Assembly (NCBI GenBank): GCA_023254755.1
Contig: JALRKU010000355.1
Span: 1 to 10,717, forward strand
DNA from: Aeromicrobium sp.
GTDB taxonomy: Bacteria > Actinomycetota > Actinomycetes > Propionibacteriales > Nocardioidaceae
Direction of reading: 5' to 3'
DNA: 10,717 bases
Both the position numbers and the translations under genes were made by a program. The first letter of the stretch is position 1. The number at the start of each line of letters is the position of its first letter. The notes beneath the pieces are model-generated. The model made no database searches and was not told the origin of the DNA. It saw only the letters and a list, made by a program, of their open reading frames with translations. This document shows positions 6,390 through 10,717 of the stretch, in pieces.

Positions 6390-7549
6390 CGCGATCCCTT
6401 CGGGCCGGGCTGGGAGGAGGCGCCGAGACGATCGGGGAGCGTCAGCGCGTTGACAGCATGGTAGGCGTCGGGCCGGCCGGTCCAGGTCCTGCTCGAGGGC
6501 TCCAAGGTGGGCGACAGCTCGTGACGCCACGACCCGTCGTCGTCGATCACGTGCTCGTCGATCTCGGCCCACCAGCGCGCCGCCAGGCCGGCGTGGAGCG
6601 CGCGCCCGGTGCGCGCCGCCAGCGACTCCGCGGCCGACACCGCCTCGGCCATCACCCAGTGGAATCGCTCGGCGACGACGGGCGTGCCGTCCCAGTCGGT
6701 CGTGTAGGGCAGCAGGGGGTGGTCGTCGTCGAGCGCGTCGTCGACCGCCCGTTCTGCGAGCGACTCGGCGGCGGGCACGAGCCACGCGGGCGGATCCGCG
6801 AGCGCGAGGTCGAGCTCGACGAGCAGGCGCGCCCACTCCAGCGCGTGCCCCGGGGTCGCGCCGTAGGGGCGGAACGGGTCGTCGGGCCGGTCGCGGTTGA
6901 GCTCGGGGAGCGGGGTCCAGTCGGCGTCGAAGTGCTCGACGACGCGCCACTCGTGGGCCCGGGCGTCGACGCCCACGACCCGCTCGGCGATCAGCAGCGC
7001 CCGGTCGAGCCAGTCGACGCCGCCCGTCGCTGCCGCGGTCGCGAGGAAGGCCTCGACCGCGTGCATGTTGGCGTTGGCGCCGCGGTACCCGTCGAGCGCG
7101 GTCCAGTCGCGGGACCACTCCTCGACGCACCGTCCGGCGGCCGGGTCCCAGAAGTGCTCACGGTGCACCCGCGCCGCGTCGTCGAGCAGCGCGGATCCAC
7201 CCTCGACGCCCGCCGACGACGCGGTCGCGGCGGCGAGCAGCACGAAGTCGTGTCCGTAGCAGCGCTTGGCGGGATCACTGCCGTCGGACACGTCGAACCA
7301 GCCGCCGTGCTCGACGTCCTCGAACACCTCGCGCAGGGCCCGGACGCCGTGCTCGGCCAGGTCGTGCTCGCGGACCAGCGACCACACGTAGGTCATCCGC
7401 GCCGTGATCCACAGCTCGGGTGGCCGTGCAGGATCGAGCGAACCGTCGTCGAGCAGCCAGCCGAAGCCGTGGTCGGTGCGGGCCCCCCGTGCGACCGCGA
7501 GCAGCTGGTCGAGACGCTCGCGGCGCCAGTCGGGGTCTCCCGGGGTCAT
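6386..7549 (-). CDS. AGE-family sugar isomerase/epimerase, possible D-mannose isomerase
   Basis: An alpha/alpha-barrel enzyme of the N-acylglucosamine 2-epimerase superfamily, 387 residues, cytoplasmic. Family motifs appear in order: RMTYVWSL (51-58), CYGHDFVLLAAA (97-108), GANANMHAVEAFL (157-169), RPYGATPGHALEWARLL (227-243), ERFHWVMAEAV (294-304) and GRPDAYHAVNAL (358-369). H235 and H364 lie where the acid/base histidines of the YihS-type isomerases are found (by motif position). Members interconvert mannose and fructose, epimerise cellobiose or N-acetylglucosamine, or isomerise sulfoquinovose; the coupled fructokinase favours mannose to fructose. No sulfosugar genes are nearby. ATG 7549 gives a natural N-terminus (DPDWRRERLDQLL) but has no strong ribosome site. 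It is the first gene of a two-gene operon and divergent from the ABC transporter genes. Confidence 0.88.
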   Translation of the reverse strand: MTPGDPDWRRERLDQLLAVARGARTDHGFGWLLDDGSLDPARPPELWITARMTYVWSLVREHDLAEHGVRALREVFEDVEHGGWFDVSDGSDPAKRCYGHDFVLLAAATASSAGVEGGSALLDDAARVHREHFWDPAAGRCVEEWSRDWTALDGYRGANANMHAVEAFLATAAATGGVDWLDRALLIAERVVGVDARAHEWRVVEHFDADWTPLPELNRDRPDDPFRPYGATPGHALEWARLLVELDLALADPPAWLVPAAESLAERAVDDALDDDHPLLPYTTDWDGTPVVAERFHWVMAEAVSAAESLAARTGRALHAGLAARWWAEIDEHVIDDDGSWRHELSPTLEPSSRTWTGRPDAYHAVNALTLPDRLGASSQPGPKGSR

Positions 7550-7684
7550 GGCCCGAGGGTATCGGGGTCGCCTCAGGGCCGGGTGGGGGTCGCTCCCGAT
7601 GTCGCGGGGTCAGCTCCGCGACGACGCTGGTGTCATGACCTCGACACACCACACTCGGCTCGTGACCCTGAGGCGGCGGCTCGC
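7550..7684. promoter_or_regulatory. Divergent control region with three inverted repeats
   Basis: This 135-base gap separates the isomerase and ABC transporter genes. It contains GTCGCGG/CCGCGAC (7601-7607/7616-7622, eight-base spacer), GTGTC/GACAC (7630-7634/7643-7647, eight-base spacer) and a long-range GCCTCAGGG/CCCTGAGGC pair (7570-7578/7666-7674). The last right arm contains the GAGG ribosome site of the ATPase gene. I could not identify clear -35/-10 boxes for either direction. Confidence 0.4.
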
Positions 7685-8608
7685 ATGATCCGCGCCCAGG
7701 CACTGACCAAGACGTTCGGCGACACGACCGCCGTCGACGGCATCGACTTCACGGTCGAGCCCGGCCGCGTCACCGGCTTCCTCGGCCCGAACGGCGCCGG
7801 GAAGTCCACGACGATGCGCATGATCCTGGGACTCGACGCCCCGACCCGCGGCACCGTGACCGTGAACGGCCACCGCTACGCCGACTCACCGGCCCCGCTG
7901 CGCGAGGTCGGCGCGCTGCTCGACGCCCACGCGATCCACCCCGGCCGGTCGGCGCGCGACCACCTGCGCTGGCTCGCCGCCAGCAACGGGATCGCGACGT
8001 CCCGCGTCGGCGAGGTGCTCGACCTCGTCGGCCTCGACGCGGTCGGCGGTCGCCGGGTCGGCAAGTTCTCGCTCGGCATGGGCCAGCGGCTGGGCATCGC
8101 GGCCGCGCTGCTCGGCGACCCCCAGGTCGTCGTGCTCGACGAGCCGGTCAACGGCCTCGATCCCGAGGGCATCCGGTGGGTCCGGTCGCTGGCGCGTCAG
8201 CTGGCCGACGAGGGCCGCACGGTGTTCATCTCCAGTCACCTGATGTCGGAGATGGCGCTGACCGCTGACCACCTCATCGTCATCGGACGCGGTCGCATCC
8301 TGGCCGACTGCTCGATGAGCGACTTCATGAGCGAGCACGCCGCGTCGTACGTGCGCGTGCAGAGTCCTGCGTCCGCGCAGGTCGAGGCGCTGCTGCTGGA
8401 CCACGGTGCGGACGTCGCGCGGGTCGGCTCGGAGCTGCGGGTCCAGGCGCTCGACGCCCCGACCGTCGGCGAGCTGGCCGCGGCCCACGGTCTCGTGCTG
8501 CACGAGCTGACCCTGGTCCGCTCCTCGCTCGAGGACGCGTTCATGACCCTGACCGCCGACAGCGTGGAGTACCACGCGTCGGCCGCACGCGAAGCAGTGG
8601 CGGCATGA
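7685..8608 (+). CDS. ABC transporter ATP-binding protein
   Basis: The nucleotide-binding subunit that would power the permease encoded next. It has 307 residues. The Walker A is GPNGAGKST (34-42), the signature is SLGMGQ (129-134, a variant of LSGGQ), Walker B is VVVLDEP (148-154) and the switch histidine is H185 in SSHL. The usual Q-loop glutamine is replaced in a segment GALLDAHAIHPGRSARDHL (76-94), which I recognise as common in actinobacterial ABC-2 ATPases of the drug or bacitracin-export type. Residues about 220-307 form a C-terminal accessory region ending SSLEDAFMTLT, also typical. ATG 7685 has GAGGCGG about eight bases upstream. The stop overlaps the permease start by ATGA (8605-8608). 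Function could be export of a drug, lipid or peptide; direction and substrate cannot be told. Confidence 0.93.
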   Translation: MIRAQALTKTFGDTTAVDGIDFTVEPGRVTGFLGPNGAGKSTTMRMILGLDAPTRGTVTVNGHRYADSPAPLREVGALLDAHAIHPGRSARDHLRWLAASNGIATSRVGEVLDLVGLDAVGGRRVGKFSLGMGQRLGIAAALLGDPQVVVLDEPVNGLDPEGIRWVRSLARQLADEGRTVFISSHLMSEMALTADHLIVIGRGRILADCSMSDFMSEHAASYVRVQSPASAQVEALLLDHGADVARVGSELRVQALDAPTVGELAAAHGLVLHELTLVRSSLEDAFMTLTADSVEYHASAAREAVAA

Positions 8609-9408
8609 GCGCCCCGACGACCACCTCGGCCGATCGGACCGTGACCCCGGGCTTCGGCCAGACACTGCGCTCGGAGTGGGTCAAGCTGACGTCGGTGCGG
8701 TCGACGTGGTGGACCGTCGTCGCGATCTTCGTGATCGGGGGTGGTCTGACGACGTTGATGGGGTGGGCCAACGCGGACTGGCTCGCCAGTGCCGAGGCCG
8801 ACGAGTCGGTGGGTTCGTTCGTCACGTGGGGCATGATGATCGCCCCGGTCGCGGCGGTCTCCCTCGGTGCGCTCGCCGTGACCAGCGAGTACGGATCGGG
8901 GATGATCCGCTCGACGTTCGCCGCCACCCCGGCCCGCGGCGCCGTTCTCGCCGCCAAGGCCCTGGTGGTCGCCGGCGTCCTGCTGGTCGTCGGCACGCTG
9001 GCCGCGCTCGTCGGCTACGTCGGATCGAACCACTTCTTCGCGGCCGAGGGCATCGGCCTGCCGCTCGAGGGCGACGTGGCGCGGGCGATCTACGGAAGCG
9101 GCCTGTACCTGGCGGGCATCGGCGTCATGACGGTCGCGGTGGGCTTCCTCGTGCGGCACACCGCCGGGGCGATCTCGCTGATGCTCGCGGTGCTGCTGGT
9201 CCTCGGCAACATGGCGATGCTCGTGCCCGGTGCGTTCGGCGACTGGCTCGTGAAGCTGATGCCGGGCAACGCCGGCTCACCGGTCTCTACCGTGGTCTCG
9301 TTCAATCCCGACCTGCTGGACGCCTGGCCGGGCTTCGGGGTCTTCGTCGCCGAGACGGCCCTGCTCGTGGCCGCGGCCTGGCTGCTCCTTCGCCGCCGCG
9401 ACGCCTGA
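8605..9408 (+). CDS. ABC-2 type permease
   Basis: The membrane subunit partnered with the ATPase encoded upstream. The 267 residues start with a cytoplasmic tail ending in the amphipathic QTLRSEWVKLTSVRSTWW (19-36), then six hydrophobic segments at about 35-53, 74-93, 117-138, 164-183, 187-205 and 244-262. Between the second and third is TSEYGSGMIRSTFAATPAR (93-111), the hallmark coupling segment of this permease group. The gene pair has no attached sensor kinase or regulator, so its trigger is not visible. It ends RRRDA, eight bases before the start of a strong inverted repeat (9417-9467). Confidence 0.92.
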   Translation: MSAPTTTSADRTVTPGFGQTLRSEWVKLTSVRSTWWTVVAIFVIGGGLTTLMGWANADWLASAEADESVGSFVTWGMMIAPVAAVSLGALAVTSEYGSGMIRSTFAATPARGAVLAAKALVVAGVLLVVGTLAALVGYVGSNHFFAAEGIGLPLEGDVARAIYGSGLYLAGIGVMTVAVGFLVRHTAGAISLMLAVLLVLGNMAMLVPGAFGDWLVKLMPGNAGSPVSTVVSFNPDLLDAWPGFGVFVAETALLVAAAWLLLRRRDA

Positions 9409-9416
9409 GCGGTCCC

Positions 9417-9467
9417 GCCCGCCTCTCGACCACCGATGGGGGACCATCGAGAGGTGGAGAGGCGGGC
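9417..9467. repeat. Large inverted repeat spanning the protease start
   Basis: Eleven-base perfect arms GCCCGCCTCTC (9417-9427) and GAGAGGCGGGC (9457-9467) enclose an inner hairpin GATGG/CCATC (9435-9439/9444-9448) with a four-base loop, and CCACC/GGTGG (9430-9434/9453-9457) offers alternative pairing. Both candidate start codons of the protease gene, ATG 9436 and GTG 9454, lie inside. It may end the ABC transcript, or hide the start codon in the mRNA. Confidence 0.6.
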
Positions 9468-10197
9468 CTGGGTCGTGGTCACGGCGGTCGTCGTGATGCT
9501 GCTCGGCGTGAGCCTGGCGCCGTGGGTGGGCGAGCGGCTGTCGGGCGGTCCCGGCGCGTTCGGCCGGCCGTCGGACGCCCAGGCCGAGCGGCTCGTCGAG
9601 GAGCGGGCGATGCGCGGCGACGACGGGGAGTTCGAGCTCCTCCTCACCCGGTCCGACGGGTCGCCGGTGCGGTACGACCCGTGCGCCCCGCTGCACGTGG
9701 TGGTCAACGACGAGGCGGCGCCCGAGGGCACCGACGCCCTGGTGCAGGAGGCCGTCGACCAGGTCGCCGAGGCCACGGGGCTCGTCATCGAGGTCGACGG
9801 CACGACCGACCTCGGGCCCGACGACGACGAGCGCTGGAGCGGCGACCACGCGCCTCCGGTCCTGGTCGTGTGGACCGACCCCGAGCGCGAGTCGGACCTC
9901 GACGGCGACACGACCGGTGTCGGCGGCAGCGTCACGTCCCGCGACGGCGAGTGGTTCGAGACCGGCACGGTGCTGCTCGACGCACCCCAGCTCCAGGACC
10001 AGCTCGACACCCGAGGCGGTCGCGACGGGGTGCGCGCCGTGGTCATGCACGAGCTCGCCCACGTGGTGGGCCTGGACCACGTCGACGACCCGGTCGAGCT
10101 GATGTACCCGCAGGGCCGCCCCGGCGTGACGTCGTTCGGCCCGGGCGACCGGCGCGGCCTCGCCCTCGTCGGCTCCGGCGACTGCAGGACCTACTGA
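9436..10197 (+). CDS. Membrane-anchored matrixin-like zinc metalloprotease
   Basis: A predicted extracytoplasmic protease of up to 253 residues. An N-terminal hydrophobic segment (AWVVVTAVVVMLLGVSLAPW, 11-30) after two arginines acts as signal peptide or anchor. The catalytic site is the complete metzincin consensus HELAHVVGLDH (205-215): zinc ligands H205, H209, H215 and general base E206. The Met-turn follows eight residues later in ELMYP (Met223, Tyr224), as in matrixins. Cys83 and Cys250 are the only cysteines in the exported part and could form a disulfide. There is no obvious propeptide cysteine switch (PRCGxPD) and no cell-wall or sorting domain. ATG 9436 has no ribosome site; GTG 9454 has GGGGGA ten bases upstream and removes six residues, leaving the hydrophobic segment intact. 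Substrate is unknown. Confidence 0.87.
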   Translation: MGDHREVERRAWVVVTAVVVMLLGVSLAPWVGERLSGGPGAFGRPSDAQAERLVEERAMRGDDGEFELLLTRSDGSPVRYDPCAPLHVVVNDEAAPEGTDALVQEAVDQVAEATGLVIEVDGTTDLGPDDDERWSGDHAPPVLVVWTDPERESDLDGDTTGVGGSVTSRDGEWFETGTVLLDAPQLQDQLDTRGGRDGVRAVVMHELAHVVGLDHVDDPVELMYPQGRPGVTSFGPGDRRGLALVGSGDCRTY

Positions 10198-10198
10198 T

Positions 10199-10264
10199 CC
10201 CCGAGTGGCGCAGATTCGGCCCCGACACGCCGCGAGCGGCTCCGAACCTGCGCCACTCGAGGGG
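10199..10264. repeat. Long near-perfect hairpin with nested stem
   Basis: CGAGTGGCGCAGATTCGG (10202-10219) pairs with the complementary arm at 10242-10259 over 18 bases with one mismatch; flanking C and G runs extend the stem after a one-base bulge. The loop holds a second stem, GCCG/CGGC (10230-10240 region) around CGAG. It starts just after the protease stop and faces the end of a minus-strand fragment, so it is a likely two-way terminator or a dispersed extragenic repeat. The remaining bases to 10287 show nothing else. Confidence 0.7.
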
Positions 10265-10287
10265 AGCGGTGCCGACCGGGTCGGGCG

Positions 10288-10416
10288 CTACCGGACCGTG
10301 GGCAGCGTCAGCACCTGCTGCGGGCCGCCCGCGATCGTCACCGGCGTCGGGACGAGGCCACCGCGATAGTTGATCGAGCCGCCGGCGACCACCAGCGTGA
10401 TCCGGTGCCCGGCGGG
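10288..10416 (-). pseudogene. C-terminal fragment of a probable CocE/NonD-type hydrolase
   Basis: Reading the minus strand from about 10416 to the stop TAG at 10288 gives PAGHRITLVVAGGSINYRGG followed by LVPTPVTIAGGPQQVLTLPTVR. This has the look of the C-terminal jelly-roll end of CocE/NonD (X-Pro dipeptidyl-peptidase-like) hydrolases, where PAGHRI-type strands and a closing LTLP strand are common; only about 42 residues are visible, so the family is a moderate guess. Its high GC agrees with the rest of the window. Upstream of 10416 the same frame turns into nonsense derived from an AAA ATPase gene, so the rest of the protein (several hundred residues) is absent. Whether the gene is truly broken or only mis-joined in assembly cannot be told here. 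Confidence 0.5.
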
Positions 10417-10717
10417 CCATAGAGCAAGATGCCGCCCGGCACGTAGCCGCCCTTTGCTTCGATCAGGTCTGGGTCTTCGAGCAGGCTCAGCGTTTCTTTC
10501 ACTCGCGCGACGACTTGGTCTTGTCCCCATACGTCGTCGAACGACGTCTTGATGTCTTCTGGCATCAGCACTTCGACGCCGCCCTTGGAGAGGAACCAGA
10601 AGATGGCGACGAACTGCAGGATGGCGAGCAACAGATAGGCGACGAACTGCAGGATCGTCGGCAGCGCCTGCCAGAGACGCACCAACGCCTCCATCCACGC
10701 GCGAATCGGTTCGGTGT
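10338..10717 (-). CDS. N-terminal fragment of an FtsH-like AAA ATPase
   Basis: The minus-strand frame encodes a hydrophobic segment LPTILQFVAYLLLAILQFVA (11-30, counted from ATG 10694), then EDIKTSFDDVWGQDQVVARV, LSLLEDPDLIEAKGGYVPGG and ILLYGPPGTG (89-98). This is the start of an AAA domain of the FtsH type, a membrane-anchored ATP-driven protease or remodelling protein. It breaks inside Walker A: GPPGTG should continue with KT but instead runs into SRWWSPAARS and stops at 10338. True homology ends near 10402. The frame is also open from ATG 10694 to the window edge, so the real start may lie outside. GC is 55-62% in three blocks here against 73% in a block of the protease gene, suggesting a different source. 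No functional protein can be made from this fragment. Confidence 0.75.
   Translation of the reverse strand, partial: TEPIRAWMEALVRLWQALPTILQFVAYLLLAILQFVAIFWFLSKGGVEVLMPEDIKTSFDDVWGQDQVVARVKETLSLLEDPDLIEAKGGYVPGGILLYGPPGTGSRWWSPAARSTIAVASSRRR

Noticed and set aside
6458..8608. A very long plus-strand open frame ahead of the ABC ATPase
   Set aside because: Before 7685 it is low-complexity Gly/Arg/Val peptide antisense to the isomerase gene; only the part from ATG 7685 shows family motifs.
8676..10373. A 565-codon open frame overlapping the permease and protease
   Set aside because: Arg/Gly-rich shadow typical of high-GC DNA; the two genes in the other frame carry clear motifs.

Overview
The window is high-GC DNA (about 73% in a block I counted by hand) with short or overlapping gene junctions, GTG starts and actinobacterial protein types (a dCTP deaminase of the Mycobacterium tuberculosis kind, MarR-free FadR/GntR control of gluconate genes, paired ABC ATPase and ABC-2 permease). 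It fits an Actinomycetota genome, possibly Nocardioidaceae such as Aeromicrobium, but that genus-level guess rests on general resemblance only. The last ~300 bases differ in composition (55-62% GC in three 60-base blocks) and look foreign to the rest.

Layout. 1-1486 (minus): gluconate kinase followed by a gluconate/H+ symporter of the GntP family that runs off the window. 1487-1581: a divergent control region with a good candidate operator. 1582-2310 (plus): the FadR/GntR-type regulator. 2320-2895 (plus): dCTP deaminase/dUTPase. 2927-3544 (minus): a small alpha/beta hydrolase. 3583-5318 (plus): pseudouridine catabolism pair, psuG then a PfkB kinase (psuK). 5319-5507: a gene-free stretch of repeated hairpins between converging genes. 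5508-7549 (minus): an AGE-family sugar isomerase followed by a PfkB fructokinase-like gene. 7550-7684: a divergent region with several inverted repeats. 7685-9408 (plus): ABC ATPase and ABC-2 permease. 9436-10197 (plus): an anchored matrixin-like zinc protease. 10198-10287: a large hairpin. 10288-10717 (minus): two unrelated gene fragments fused at a short shared sequence, the C-terminal end of a probable CocE/NonD-type hydrolase and the N-terminal part of an FtsH-like AAA ATPase cut inside its Walker A motif.

How the genes work together. Three small carbon-salvage modules sit side by side. GntP imports gluconate and GntK makes 6-phosphogluconate, presumably under the divergent regulator. PsuK phosphorylates pseudouridine and PsuG splits pseudouridine 5'-phosphate to uracil and ribose 5-phosphate. 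The AGE isomerase probably interconverts an aldose and ketose (mannose/fructose is the best guess) and the kinase traps the ketose as its phosphate. Four gene pairs share the four-base ATGA stop/start overlap, so each pair is probably translated in a coupled way.

The things most worth a second look are the fused gene fragments at the right end (assembly chimera or real rearrangement), the pair of covarying hairpins at 5335-5505, the candidate gluconate operator, and the hairpin that covers the start of the protease gene. I found no CRISPR array, tRNA, rRNA, transposase or phage gene. I do not see convincing evidence of a wholly new multi-gene system.
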